A stretch of DNA of 64,000 bases from the NCBI RefSeq assembly GCF_001655005.1, contig NZ_LXET01000046.1, forward strand, positions 186,001 to 250,000. The letters are read 5' to 3'. The position numbers and the translations under genes are program-made. The DNA is from Hafnia paralvei ATCC 29927. Lineage in GTDB: Bacteria; Pseudomonadota; Gammaproteobacteria; Enterobacterales; Enterobacteriaceae. Below the pieces are notes generated by a model. The model had not been told where the DNA came from. It made no database searches and saw only the letters and a list, made by a program, of their open reading frames with translations. Shown piece after piece: positions 44,062 through 53,667 of the stretch (position 1 is the stretch's first letter; each line of letters opens with the position of its first letter).

Positions 44062-45699
44062 TTATTTTGCCTGACGCTTCTGGTACTCACCGGCCGCTTT
44101 AACAAAACCTGCGAACAACGGATGTCCATCACGCGGCGTAGAAGTAAACTCTGGGTGGAACTGAGAGGCCACAAACCACGGATGGTTTGGCAACTCGATA
44201 ATCTCCACCAGCTTGTTATCTGCAGAGCGACCGGTCACACGTAGACCCGCATCTTCAATCTGTTTCAACAGCATATTGTTTACTTCATAGCGATGGCGAT
44301 GACGTTCTACAATTGTCGGTGAACCATACATCTGACGAACTAAACTGCCTTCGACCAGATTACATTGTTGTCCACCCAGACGCATCGTGCCACCCAAGTC
44401 ACTTTCTTCTGTACGTACTTCAACGTTGCCTTCTTCGTCACGCCATTCTGAAATCAGCGCAACAACCGGATATTTGCAGTCTGGTACAAACTCGGTAGAG
44501 TTCGCATCAGGCATGCCTGCCACGTTACGGGCAAACTCCATCAGGGCAACCTGCATACCCAGACAAATGCCCAGATATGGAATGTTATTTTCACGTGCAT
44601 AGCGTGCAGTGGCGATTTTACCCTCGATACCACGGTAGCCGAAGCCGCCCGGTACCAGAATCGCATCCAGACCTTTCAGCAGTTCAACGCCTTTGGTCTC
44701 AACATCTTGCGAGTCGATCAGCTTGATATTCACGGTCACGCGATTTTTCAGTCCACCGTGCTTCAACGCTTCGATGACTGACTTATAAGCATCCGGCAAT
44801 TCGATGTATTTACCGACCATACCAATGGTTACTTCACCACCAGGATTGGCTTCTTCGTAAATCACCTGTTCCCATTCTGCCAGATTTGCTTCCGGACAGT
44901 TTAAGCTGAATCGTTTACAAATGTAATCATCAAGTCCCTGAGATTTCAAGAGGCCTGGAATTTTATATATAGAATCAACGTCTTTCAGAGAAATAACGGC
45001 TTTCTCAGGAACGTTACAGAATAGCGCAATTTTTGCGCGTTCATTCGCAGGAACAGCACGATCTGAACGGCAAATCAGTACGTCTGGCTGAATACCGATA
45101 GACAGAAGCTCTTTAACAGAGTGCTGTGTAGGCTTGGTTTTCACTTCGCCAGCCGCAGCCATATAAGGCACCAGAGTCAGGTGCATATACATGGTGTGCT
45201 CGCGACCTACTTCTACCGCCATCTGGCGAATAGCTTCGAGGAATGGCAAGGATTCGATATCACCGACGGTACCGCCGATTTCAACCAAAACCACATCGTG
45301 ACCTTCGCCACCTTCAAGGATGCGTTCTTTGATTGCATTAGTGATATGAGGAATAACCTGAACGGTCGCGCCCAGATAGTCACCACGACGCTCTTTACGC
45401 AGCACATCAGAGTAGATGCGACCAGTGGTAAAGTTATTGCGGCGGGACATTTTGGTACGGATGAAACGTTCGTAATGACCTAAGTCCAGATCGGTTTCTG
45501 CGCCGTCTTCGGTTACGAAAACTTCCCCGTGCTGGATAGGGCTCATGGTGCCCGGATCGACGTTGATATACGGATCCAGTTTCATCATGCTTACGTTGAG
45601 GCCACGGGCTTCAAGAATAGCCGCCAGAGAGGCTGCGGCAATGCCTTTACCCAGAGAGGATACAACCCCGCCGGTCACAAAAATATAATTAGTTGTCAT
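44062..45699 (-). CDS. pyrG: CTP synthase
   Basis: 545 aa from MTTNYIFVTGG, equal to the E. coli length. The frame extends 14 codons upstream without family support. It aminates UTP to CTP with glutamine and ATP. The N-terminal synthetase domain has GGVVSSLGKG and DPYINVDPGTMSP. The C-terminal glutamine amidotransferase has nucleophile Cys in LGICLGMQ and the His-Glu pair in FHPEFTSTP. The order mazG-pyrG-eno is kept from E. coli. Confidence 0.98.
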   Translation of the reverse strand: MTTNYIFVTGGVVSSLGKGIAAASLAAILEARGLNVSMMKLDPYINVDPGTMSPIQHGEVFVTEDGAETDLDLGHYERFIRTKMSRRNNFTTGRIYSDVLRKERRGDYLGATVQVIPHITNAIKERILEGGEGHDVVLVEIGGTVGDIESLPFLEAIRQMAVEVGREHTMYMHLTLVPYMAAAGEVKTKPTQHSVKELLSIGIQPDVLICRSDRAVPANERAKIALFCNVPEKAVISLKDVDSIYKIPGLLKSQGLDDYICKRFSLNCPEANLAEWEQVIYEEANPGGEVTIGMVGKYIELPDAYKSVIEALKHGGLKNRVTVNIKLIDSQDVETKGVELLKGLDAILVPGGFGYRGIEGKIATARYARENNIPYLGICLGMQVALMEFARNVAGMPDANSTEFVPDCKYPVVALISEWRDEEGNVEVRTEESDLGGTMRLGGQQCNLVEGSLVRQMYGSPTIVERHRHRYEVNNMLLKQIEDAGLRVTGRSADNKLVEIIELPNHPWFVASQFHPEFTSTPRDGHPLFAGFVKAAGEYQKRQAK

Positions 45700-45993
45700 G
45701 CTGAACCTGAGAGTTAGGTTTAAAGACGATGGAAGAACCAAGACGGGACAGTAGTATACCCGAACCTTTCATTTGCCACAAACGATCTCCGCACCTAAGT
45801 CATATTTGTTTGGGGTAAAAGGTATGACTAAATTGATTTATTCGTTTAATTACAATCGGATAAAATTTTCATTGGCAAAAAAAACCAATAAACGGGCGAT
45901 ATCAGGCGAAATTTGTTAAAACGCATAACAACTCACACTGAACAAATCTACCGCTATACGGCTGATTCGTTCAGCTCAGAAACAAATTTTTAG

Positions 45994-46788
45994 CTATTTA
46001 GCTTCAGCCTTTTTCACCTGCTGCCAATGTGCTTCCATTTCATCCAGCGTCGCTTCCTCCATGGTTTTACCTGAAGCTCGAACCGCATCCTCAACGGCGC
46101 GGAAGCGGCGTTCAAACTTACGGTTTGCGGCCTGCAAAGCATTTTCAGCCTTATGACCTAAGTGACGAGAAAGATTCACCGTAGCAAACAACAGATCGCC
46201 AATTTCCTCACCCAATTTTTCTTCGTCCACAACCGCCTGCTGTGCCTCATCCATCACCTCGTCGATTTCTTCATACACTTTGTCCAGCACAGGCCCTAAG
46301 GTATCCCAATCGAATCCTACGGCAGCGCAGCGTTTTTGGATTTTGTAAGCCTTCATCAGCGCAGGTAACGCGTTAGGAATATCATCCATGGAAGAGCTGA
46401 GATCTTTTTCTGCCCGCTCTTCAGCCTTACGCTGTTCCCAACGCGCCAAAGAGGCTTCCGCGCTCTCATGATGCTCAGTGGCAAACACATGTGGATGACG
46501 GCGCTCCAGCTTGTCGCTGATTGCGTTGCAGACGTCGTCAAAATTAAATAGCCCTTGCTCCTGCCCCATTTGAGCATAAAACACCACTTGGAATAACAGG
46601 TCGCCTAGCTCTTCACGTAAGTCTTTGAAATCTTCACGCTGAATCGCATCAAGCACTTCGTAAGTTTCTTCCAGTGTATAAGGCGCAATAGTGGCAAAAG
46701 TTTGCTTCTGATCCCACGGGCAGCCACGCTCAGGGTCGCGCAGGGTTTGCATGATAGTTAGCAGGCGTTGCATCGGGGAAGAAGTCAT
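45994..46788 (-). CDS. mazG: Nucleoside triphosphate pyrophosphohydrolase MazG
   Basis: 264 aa from MTSSPMQRLL (E. coli 263). The frame is open 12 codons further. It hydrolyses NTPs to NMP and pyrophosphate and is linked to stress nucleotide pools. Two MazG repeats are visible: EETYEVLDAI...ELGDLLFQ and EEIDEVMDEA...EIGDLLFA, with ExxE and ExxD metal ligands. In E. coli relA lies just upstream; here the paaZ gene occupies that side. Confidence 0.95.
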   Translation of the reverse strand: MTSSPMQRLLTIMQTLRDPERGCPWDQKQTFATIAPYTLEETYEVLDAIQREDFKDLREELGDLLFQVVFYAQMGQEQGLFNFDDVCNAISDKLERRHPHVFATEHHESAEASLARWEQRKAEERAEKDLSSSMDDIPNALPALMKAYKIQKRCAAVGFDWDTLGPVLDKVYEEIDEVMDEAQQAVVDEEKLGEEIGDLLFATVNLSRHLGHKAENALQAANRKFERRFRAVEDAVRASGKTMEEATLDEMEAHWQQVKKAEAK

Positions 46789-46813
46789 AGTGCAGCTCTC
46801 AGGTCGAATAAAT

Positions 46814-46836
46814 AACCGCCACACAATGCGGCGGTT
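46814..46836 (-). terminator. Possible terminator of paaZ
   Basis: AACCGCC and GGCGGTT form a 7-bp stem with a 9-nt loop in the paaZ-mazG gap. On the minus strand ATTTATTC follows, a weak T-tract. Confidence 0.55.
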
Positions 46837-46859
46837 TCTGTGCTGACTATCTTACGGAC

Positions 46860-48932
46860 TTAAGCTGAAGGGATAAAGTCACCGTTTTGGCGCGCTACCA
46901 GAGTTAAAATGCTATAGAGCGCCACCGGTTGCTGATGCTGATTCAGTACCTGCACATCCCACACCACCACGCCGTGCGGTTTGTCTTCAGCCGTTTTTTG
47001 TACTTTTTTGATTTTTTTCTTACAGGTTAATCGCACCTGAATGGTATCGCCGATTTTAACAGGTTCGATAAAGCGCAGGTTTTCCATGCCGTAGTTAGCA
47101 ATCACCGGCCCCACTCCCGGATCGACAAATAACCCAGCGGCAGCCGAAACCACAAAATATCCGTGCGCTACGCGCTCACCAAATAGCGATTCTGCGGCAC
47201 CGATTTTATCCATATGTGCGTAAAAATGGTCACCGCTCAGGCAGCCAAAATTAACGATATCCGCTTCAGTAATCGTACGACGCGCAGTCAGCAGACTTTC
47301 ACCAATCGACAACTGTTCAAAATATTTACGGAACGGATGTACCTGTTCTTCTATCACGCTAGCACCGCGAACCCATTCGCGGCCAATCGACGCCAACATG
47401 CTTGGGCTGCCTTGGATCGCAGTACGCTGCATATAATGTTTTACCGCTCGCAAACCACCGAGCTCTTCGCCACCGCCCGCACGTCCAGGGCCACCATGCA
47501 CCAGCATCGGTAATGGCGAACCGTGTCCTGTTGACTCCACCGCCGAGTTTCGATCCAAAATCAGCATACGACCGTGAGCGCAGGCCGTAGCGCGGATCAC
47601 TTCCGCAGCGATTCGTTCATCAGCCGTCACCAGAGATCCGGCCAAACTCCCCTGCCCAAGCAACGCTAGTTCAATCGCCTGTTGTCTATTCTGATAAGGC
47701 ATCAACGTTGCTACCGGCCCAAATGCCTCAGTGTTATGCACCGTTAGGTGATGAAAAGGATCGGCACAGTAAAGCAGGGTTGGTGGATAAAAGGCGCCAT
47801 TTTCCGCACCGGTTCCAGTCAGTTTTAGAGCTGAAAGCGAGCCACCGCACAGCGGCTCACAGCCGTTATGCAGGAGGTCATCAACCTTTTCCTGCACATC
47901 GTCACGCTGTTCAAGGTTAATCAGCGCCCCCATGCGCACCTCTGGGTTAGCCGGATCGCCCACGGTCACGCCACTCAGGCGCTTAAGCAATGCGTGTTGT
48001 ACGGCTTCCATTTGTGCTGCTGGGACGATAACGCGGCGAATAGCGGTACACTTCTGCCCCGCTTTAGTGGTCATCTCTCGCACCACTTCTTTAATAAAAA
48101 TGGCGAACTCTGGCATATCTGGCGTGACATCTTCGCCTAAAATGCAGCAGTTAAGCGAATCTGCCTCCATGGTGAAAGCGATTGATTTTTCCAGCAATCG
48201 AGGATGTGAACGCAACGTCTTTCCCGTCTGCGCAGAGCCGGTGAAAGTCACCGCATCATGATAATCAAGATGCTCGAAAATATCGCCAATACCTCCACAG
48301 ATCAGCTGTATTGCGCCCTCTGGCACCAACCCACTGTCAATAATCAGTTTAACCATCGCCTGTGTCAGCTGCGCCGATGCCGTGGCTGGTTTAATAATCG
48401 CCGGCATTCCCGCTAACCACGTCGGAGCCAATTTTTCTAGCATTCCCCAACAAGGAAAATTAAATGCGTTGATATGCAGTGCCACGCCTGGACGTGAAGT
48501 GAGAACATGACGAGCCGCAAATTGAGACTGTTTAGACAGGGGAATGAGTTCGTCTTCAGGCCACAGAGTATCGTCTGGAAGTTCACGCCCAGCTAAACCT
48601 GCATAGGCAAACAGCGTAGCAATCCCACCTTCGATATCTACCCAACCATCAGCGTGCGTGGCCCCTGTTTCAGCCGATATTTGATACAGCGATTCTTTGT
48701 TGGCTAACAGGTGTTTTGCGATCGCCTTCATCATTTGAGCACGCTGCTGGAACGTCATCGCAGACAGCGCTTTGCCGCCGATCTGACGGGCATAGTTCAG
48801 GCTGTCTTTCAGAGGCAATCCATCCGAACACACCTGATACAACGTTGTGCCACTCACAGCATGCTGGATCGCGCGCTCTTTCCCCTGTCCGTAAACCCAG
48901 GCACCTGAAATATAACTGGTTAACTGCTGCAT
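46860..48932 (-). CDS. paaZ: Oxepin-CoA hydrolase / semialdehyde dehydrogenase PaaZ
   Basis: 690 aa from MQQLTSYISG (E. coli 681). A bifunctional ring-opening enzyme of phenylacetate catabolism. The N-terminal aldehyde dehydrogenase has the catalytic Glu in FTMEADSLNC and Cys in KAGQKCTAIRR. The C-terminal MaoC-like hotdog hydratase has CLSGDHFYAHMDK and GERVAHGYF. It opens oxepin-CoA and oxidises the resulting semialdehyde. It is transcribed divergently from paaA, as in E. coli. GGAGGG-type sequence precedes the ATG. Confidence 0.97.
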   Translation of the reverse strand: MQQLTSYISGAWVYGQGKERAIQHAVSGTTLYQVCSDGLPLKDSLNYARQIGGKALSAMTFQQRAQMMKAIAKHLLANKESLYQISAETGATHADGWVDIEGGIATLFAYAGLAGRELPDDTLWPEDELIPLSKQSQFAARHVLTSRPGVALHINAFNFPCWGMLEKLAPTWLAGMPAIIKPATASAQLTQAMVKLIIDSGLVPEGAIQLICGGIGDIFEHLDYHDAVTFTGSAQTGKTLRSHPRLLEKSIAFTMEADSLNCCILGEDVTPDMPEFAIFIKEVVREMTTKAGQKCTAIRRVIVPAAQMEAVQHALLKRLSGVTVGDPANPEVRMGALINLEQRDDVQEKVDDLLHNGCEPLCGGSLSALKLTGTGAENGAFYPPTLLYCADPFHHLTVHNTEAFGPVATLMPYQNRQQAIELALLGQGSLAGSLVTADERIAAEVIRATACAHGRMLILDRNSAVESTGHGSPLPMLVHGGPGRAGGGEELGGLRAVKHYMQRTAIQGSPSMLASIGREWVRGASVIEEQVHPFRKYFEQLSIGESLLTARRTITEADIVNFGCLSGDHFYAHMDKIGAAESLFGERVAHGYFVVSAAAGLFVDPGVGPVIANYGMENLRFIEPVKIGDTIQVRLTCKKKIKKVQKTAEDKPHGVVVWDVQVLNQHQQPVALYSILTLVARQNGDFIPSA

Positions 48933-49251
48933 CCCACCCTCCAAGCTTCACTTTAAGGCATATTTGTTAACGTAGATGTATCACATCATTTTAGCTATTT
49001 GCCAGTCATTATTTTAACAAAACAGAAACAATCCATATTCAAAGCCATACACCTTAATCATTCACACACCAAACAATAAAAATAAGACATTGTTATTTAA
49101 TAACAAAAATAAACACCCTGTGAGCTGTACGACAAATAGCAAAAATAGATGTTTGATCTTTGTGTTATCAGGATGTAGCTTTTGAGTTATTGAAAGTGAT
49201 TCGCAATTTAACTTAACATCAAAAATATTTGAATCATTAAGTGAGGACGTA
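48933..49251. promoter_or_regulatory. paaZ-paaA divergent control region with PaaX-type boxes
   Basis: 319 bp, AT-rich. AAAGTGATTCGCAAT (49193-49207) resembles the PaaX box (TGATTCG core), and an inverted GAATCA lies at 49231-49236 just before paaA. TCACA at 48981 may be half of a CRP site. Repression by PaaX (encoded at 59182) and relief by phenylacetyl-CoA are expected. No clear -35/-10 was assigned. Confidence 0.5.
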
Positions 49252-50196
49252 ATGACCCATAACGCCCAACATCAGGCTCTTTTCGATGAAAAAATTGCCG
49301 CTGATACGTCGATAGAAGCCAAAGATTGGATGCCTGATGCCTATCGACAAAACCTGATCCGCCAAATCGGACAGCATGCGCATTCCGAAGTTATCGGCAT
49401 GCTGCCCGAAGCCAACTGGATCACTCGTGCCCCCAGTTTGCGCCGTAAAGCAGTACTGCTGGCAAAAGTACAGGATGAAGCAGGACACGGTTTATACCTG
49501 TACAGCGCGGCTGAAACTCTCGGCTGTTCACGTCAGGACATCTACCAAAAGATGCTCGATGGCAAAATGAAATACTCCTCTATCTTCAACTACCCAACGC
49601 CAAGCTGGGCCGACGTCGGTGTGATTGGCTGGCTGGTTGATGGCGCCGCTATCGTCAATCAGGTCGCACTGTGCCGAGCATCCTATGGCCCTTACGCCCG
49701 CGCCATGATCAAAGTGTGTAAAGAGGAGAGCTTCCACCAACGCCAAGGTTACGAAGCCGTGACCGTGCTGGCCAATGGCAGCGCAGAACAGCGCGCCATG
49801 TTGCAAGACTCCATCAACCGCTTTTGGTGGCCAGTGCTTATGATGTTCGGCCCCAACGACAGTGACTCCCCACACAGTGCGCAAAGCATGGCTTGGAAAA
49901 TCAAACGCCACAGCAACGATGAGCTACGCCAAAAATTCGTGGATAACACCGTGCCTCAACTCGAAGCGCTTGGCATGACCGCGCCAGATAACGATCTGTG
50001 TTGGGACGAAGCCACCGGCCACTACCGCTTTGGTGAAATCGACTGGAGCGAGTTCTATCAGGTTCTCAAAGGTCAAGGTATCTGCAACTACGAGCGTCTT
50101 AGCGCTAAACGTCGAGCGTGGGAAGAAGGCAGTTGGGTACGCGAAGCCGCAATAGTTCATGCGGAAAAGTCCGCCATCAATACCACGGCGGCATAA
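49252..50196 (+). CDS. paaA: Phenylacetyl-CoA epoxidase, catalytic subunit
   Basis: 314 aa, the di-iron subunit of the PaaABCE epoxidase, which forms ring-1,2-epoxyphenylacetyl-CoA. Ferritin-like di-iron ligands appear as QDEAGHG (ExxH, about residue 76) and KEESFHQRQGYEAV (ExxH, about 168). The ATG follows GTGAGGACGTA. It is the first gene of paaABCDEFGHIJK, with short spacers throughout. Confidence 0.97.
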   Translation: MTHNAQHQALFDEKIAADTSIEAKDWMPDAYRQNLIRQIGQHAHSEVIGMLPEANWITRAPSLRRKAVLLAKVQDEAGHGLYLYSAAETLGCSRQDIYQKMLDGKMKYSSIFNYPTPSWADVGVIGWLVDGAAIVNQVALCRASYGPYARAMIKVCKEESFHQRQGYEAVTVLANGSAEQRAMLQDSINRFWWPVLMMFGPNDSDSPHSAQSMAWKIKRHSNDELRQKFVDNTVPQLEALGMTAPDNDLCWDEATGHYRFGEIDWSEFYQVLKGQGICNYERLSAKRRAWEEGSWVREAAIVHAEKSAINTTAA

Positions 50197-50210
50197 ACAA
50201 GGAACGCAAC

Positions 50211-50498
50211 ATGAATCAAGCACACTGGCCACTTTACGAAGTATTTGTCCGCAGCAAGCAGGGATTGGCGCATCGTCACGTTGGCAGTCTGCATGCCGCA
50301 GACGATCAGATGGCGTTGGAAAACGCACGTGACGCCTACACCCGACGCAACGAAGGCTGCTCAATCTGGGTGGTGAAATCAGAGCATTTAGTGGCATCGC
50401 AGCCGGAAGACCGTGCTGCATTTTTTGATCCGTCTGACGACAAGATCTATCGCCATCCGACCTTCTATACCATCCCTGACGGCATCAAAAATATGTAA
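50211..50498 (+). CDS. paaB: Phenylacetyl-CoA epoxidase subunit PaaB
   Basis: 95 aa from MNQAHWPLYEVFVRSKQG (E. coli 95 aa). Small structural subunit that organises the epoxidase complex. Conserved stretches HVGSLHAADDQMALENARD and YTRRNEGCSIWVVKS match the family. The longer frame runs into paaA and is not supported. It lies 14 nt after paaA and has AGGAA upstream. Confidence 0.96.
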   Translation: MNQAHWPLYEVFVRSKQGLAHRHVGSLHAADDQMALENARDAYTRRNEGCSIWVVKSEHLVASQPEDRAAFFDPSDDKIYRHPTFYTIPDGIKNM

Positions 50499-50507
50499 GG
50501 CGCCAGC

Positions 50508-51269
50508 ATGACTCATTCGAATCAAGATCTCATTCAATACGTACTGCGGCAGGCCGATACACCGCTGATTTTAGCTCAGCGTCTATGCGCCTGGTGCGGC
50601 CATGCGCCTGAGCTAGAGATTGACTTAGCCCTTTCTAACATTGGGCTAGATCTTCTCGGGCAGGCCCGCAATTTTTACAGCTACGCCGCGGAATTATCCG
50701 GTGAGGATATCGACGAAGATCGCTTGGCATTTGGCCGCGACGATCTGGAGTATCGAAATCTGCTACTGGCTGAACAGCCTAATGGCGGTTTTAACGACAC
50801 GTTGGTACGCCAGTTTTTTCTCGACACCTACCATTTCCTCCTGCATCAGGGGCTGAGCCAAAGTCACGATCCTCGCTTGGCGGCTATTAGCGCTAAGTCG
50901 CTGAAAGAGGCGGAGTACCACCTGCGCTTTAGCCGCGGCTGGATGATTCGCTTAGGCGATGGTACCGAACTCAGCCAACAAAAAATGCAGCAGGCCATTA
51001 ACGCGCTATGGCGTTTCACCGGCGAGCTGTTTTTCAGTGATGAACTTGAGCTGCAACTTGCCGAACAGGGCATCGCCGTTGATCCCGCGAGTTTGCACGC
51101 GCCGTGGCTACAGATCGTACAACAAACCCTGCAAGAAGCGACGCTACATCTCCCAGAAGAAGCGCCATACCGACGTGGCGGTAAGCAAGGGAAACACACC
51201 GAACATCTGGGATACATGCTGGCCGAGATGCAGTTTCTGCAACGCGCCTACCCCGATTGTCGCTGGTGA
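50508..51269 (+). CDS. paaC: Phenylacetyl-CoA epoxidase structural subunit PaaC
   Basis: 253 aa (E. coli 248). A ferritin-like paralogue of PaaA that lost the catalytic role and supports it structurally. Typical segments are CGHAPELEIDLALSNIGLD, LGQARNFYSYAAEL, EAEYHLRFSRGWM and GKHTEHLGYMLAEMQFLQR. It lies 9 nt after paaB. The N-terminus carries a few more residues than E. coli. Confidence 0.96.
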   Translation: MTHSNQDLIQYVLRQADTPLILAQRLCAWCGHAPELEIDLALSNIGLDLLGQARNFYSYAAELSGEDIDEDRLAFGRDDLEYRNLLLAEQPNGGFNDTLVRQFFLDTYHFLLHQGLSQSHDPRLAAISAKSLKEAEYHLRFSRGWMIRLGDGTELSQQKMQQAINALWRFTGELFFSDELELQLAEQGIAVDPASLHAPWLQIVQQTLQEATLHLPEEAPYRRGGKQGKHTEHLGYMLAEMQFLQRAYPDCRW

Positions 51270-51296
51270 TCCATTGGCGGTGAATAGGAGAACATC

Positions 51297-51806
51297 ATGG
51301 AACTACGTCAGCCACTCGAAAACCTGCAATCGCCAGAGATCCATCAGATCTGGCAATGCCTACACGCGATCAGCGATCCCGAGCTACCAGTGCTCTCGAT
51401 CACCGATCTCGGCATGGTGCGCGGCGTTACGCCTTTAAAAAAGGGCTGGCTGGTGACCTTTACCCCGACCTATTCCGGCTGCCCCGCGACCGAGTTTTTA
51501 ATTAGCGCAATTCAAGAAACGCTGACCGAGGCGGGCTTTTCGCCAGTCAAGGTTGAAATCTGTCTGACGCCAGCATGGACCACCGACTGGATGAACGCCG
51601 AAGCCAAAAATCGGCTGCGGGAATATGGCGTTGCGCCGCCGCAAGGGCTGATCTGTGAAAAACCGTTATCTACCGAAACGGTTCAATGTCCTCGCTGCGG
51701 CAGTCACGACACTCAGAAGGTCAGCGAATTTGGTTCTACCGCTTGCAAAGCCTTATACCGCTGCAAGCAGTGTCTTGAACCGTTCGATTACTTCAAATGT
51801 ATTTAA
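51297..51806 (+). CDS. paaD: PaaD, maturation protein of the epoxidase
   Basis: 169 aa MIP18/DUF59-type protein needed for activity of the PaaABCE complex, probably in metal or Fe-S assembly. The N-terminal domain has SDPELPVLSITDLGMV and the family Cys in YSGCPATEF. The C-terminal part has paired cysteines CPRCGSHD and CKQCLEPFDYFKC, a likely zinc ribbon. It lies between paaC and paaE as usual. Confidence 0.95.
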   Translation: MELRQPLENLQSPEIHQIWQCLHAISDPELPVLSITDLGMVRGVTPLKKGWLVTFTPTYSGCPATEFLISAIQETLTEAGFSPVKVEICLTPAWTTDWMNAEAKNRLREYGVAPPQGLICEKPLSTETVQCPRCGSHDTQKVSEFGSTACKALYRCKQCLEPFDYFKCI

Positions 51807-51821
51807 GAGGTCGATAAAAAA

Positions 51822-52880
51822 ATGACCGTATTCCATCGTTTAAGCATCGCCGCCATAGAGCGAGAAACACCCGATGCCGTCGCCATCACATTGCTGGTGC
51901 CGGACGAACTAAAACAGCATTATCACTACAAACCAGGTCAACATTTAACCCTGAAAGCTGACTTGAATGGCGAAGAACTCCGTCGCTGCTACTCCATTTG
52001 TAGCTCTCCGCAGGAGGGTATCTTGCAAATCGGCGTCAAAGCCATTCATCAGGGGCGTTTCTCCACCTTCGTCAATCAACAACTTGCCGTGGGAGACACT
52101 CTCGAAGTGATGCTGCCGCAGGGACGCTTCGGCTATCAGCCCAGCGCCGAGCGTCGCGGGAATTACCTCGCCATTGCCGCAGGCTCCGGTATTACGCCGA
52201 TGCTTTCGATCATCAAAACCACACTTTTGCTCGAAGCTGAAAGCGAATTCACCCTGATTTACGGCAACCGAACCAGCCGCTCGGTGATGTTCAAAGAGGC
52301 GTTATGCGATCTCAAAAATCGTTTTCCACAGCGCTTACACATTCTTTATCTGTTCAGCCAAGAAAGTCTGGATAGCCCGCTGCTGGGCGGCCGCATCGAC
52401 AGCGAACATCTCAGCCGCATCGGTAAATCTCTACTCGACTTTAGCGTTTTTGACCATGCCTTTATTTGCGGACCTGAAAGCATGATGGACGATGCACAAA
52501 CGACGCTAGAGGCAGCGGGAATGGCGGCGGCTCACATTCACAGCGAACGCTTCAATACCGCGGGCGTCAATGTCCGACCCGCCAACGTCAGTGAACGTGA
52601 ACAAACTCTGGTAGCCATTCAATTGGATGGCCGTCGCTTGAATATTGCAATGAGCGCACAAGACGACAGCATTCTTGATGCAGCACTCCGCCAAGGCGCT
52701 GATTTGCCCTATGCATGCAAAGGGGGCGTATGCGCCACCTGTAAATGCAAGCTCAAAGCCGGCGAAGTGGAGATGGGCGTTAACTACAGTCTGGAACCCG
52801 ATCAGCTCGCCGCCGGTTACATCCTCAGTTGCCAGTCGTGGCCAAAAGGCGACGGCGTGGTTCTCGATTTCGACGTCTGA
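51822..52880 (+). CDS. paaE: Phenylacetyl-CoA epoxidase reductase PaaE
   Basis: 352 aa electron-transfer subunit that passes electrons from NADPH to PaaA. An FAD domain with RRCYSICSSP and an NADP domain with AGSGITPMLSI come first. The C-terminal plant-type ferredoxin domain has CKGGVCATCKCK and a fourth Cys in ILSCQSW. Domain order and length (E. coli 356) are standard. It follows paaD by 15 nt. Confidence 0.97.
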   Translation: MTVFHRLSIAAIERETPDAVAITLLVPDELKQHYHYKPGQHLTLKADLNGEELRRCYSICSSPQEGILQIGVKAIHQGRFSTFVNQQLAVGDTLEVMLPQGRFGYQPSAERRGNYLAIAAGSGITPMLSIIKTTLLLEAESEFTLIYGNRTSRSVMFKEALCDLKNRFPQRLHILYLFSQESLDSPLLGGRIDSEHLSRIGKSLLDFSVFDHAFICGPESMMDDAQTTLEAAGMAAAHIHSERFNTAGVNVRPANVSEREQTLVAIQLDGRRLNIAMSAQDDSILDAALRQGADLPYACKGGVCATCKCKLKAGEVEMGVNYSLEPDQLAAGYILSCQSWPKGDGVVLDFDV

Positions 52881-52889
52881 GGAAAACCG

Positions 52890-53663
52890 ATGAATAACGA
52901 TTGGATCTTAAGCCACCAGCAGCAACGCGTATTAACTCTGACGCTTAATCGACCAGAGGCACGCAATGCCCTTAGTACCGAATGCCTCGAGCTCTTAGTT
53001 CAGCACTTAGAAACGGCCGATCGCAATGAAAGTATCGGCGCGGTTGTCATCACCGGCTCTGAGCACTGTTTCGCTGCCGGTGCCGATTTACGCGAGCTCC
53101 AACAGCAGACGGTTGCCAGCGCAATCATCGACCAACGCCCTCTGGTTTGGCAGCGTTTCAACACCATCAACAAACCGATTATCGCCGCGGTCAATGGCTA
53201 TGCACTTGGCGCTGGCTGTGAGCTGGCGCTGGCCTGCGACATCGTAATCTGCGGAGAAAACGCACGCTTTGGCCTACCGGAAATCACGCTGGGGCTTATC
53301 CCCGGCGCAGGTGGCACTCAACGGTTACTGCGCAGCGTCGGGAAATCTCTCGCATCCCAAATGGTACTCACTGGTGAAGCGATTAACGCGCAACAGGCAA
53401 TGGATTCAAAACTGGTTAGCGAAATTTGCGTTACCGAACTGACGTTAGAACGCGCCCAACAGATCGCCATACGCATTAGCCAACAGTCTCCGCTGGCACT
53501 GCGTGCCGCGAAATCAGCACTGAGAGCAGCCCAAGAAACTACGCTCACTCAGGGTCTTAATCTTGAACGTCAGCTGTTTGTTTCTCTGTCAGGCACAGAA
53601 GATCGCGCCGAAGGCATTGCGGCCTTTTTTGCAAAACGTTCACCAAAATTTAAAGGACGCTAG
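52890..53663 (+). CDS. paaF: 2,3-dehydroadipyl-CoA hydratase PaaF
   Basis: 257 aa enoyl-CoA hydratase/isomerase family member (E. coli 255). It hydrates 2,3-dehydroadipyl-CoA late in the pathway. The oxyanion-hole segments are AAGADLREL and GYALGAGCELALACD, and both catalytic glutamates sit in PEITLGLIPGAGGTQR. It starts 9 nt after paaE and ends 4 nt before paaG. Confidence 0.95.
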   Translation: MNNDWILSHQQQRVLTLTLNRPEARNALSTECLELLVQHLETADRNESIGAVVITGSEHCFAAGADLRELQQQTVASAIIDQRPLVWQRFNTINKPIIAAVNGYALGAGCELALACDIVICGENARFGLPEITLGLIPGAGGTQRLLRSVGKSLASQMVLTGEAINAQQAMDSKLVSEICVTELTLERAQQIAIRISQQSPLALRAAKSALRAAQETTLTQGLNLERQLFVSLSGTEDRAEGIAAFFAKRSPKFKGR

Positions 53664-53667
53664 CCCT

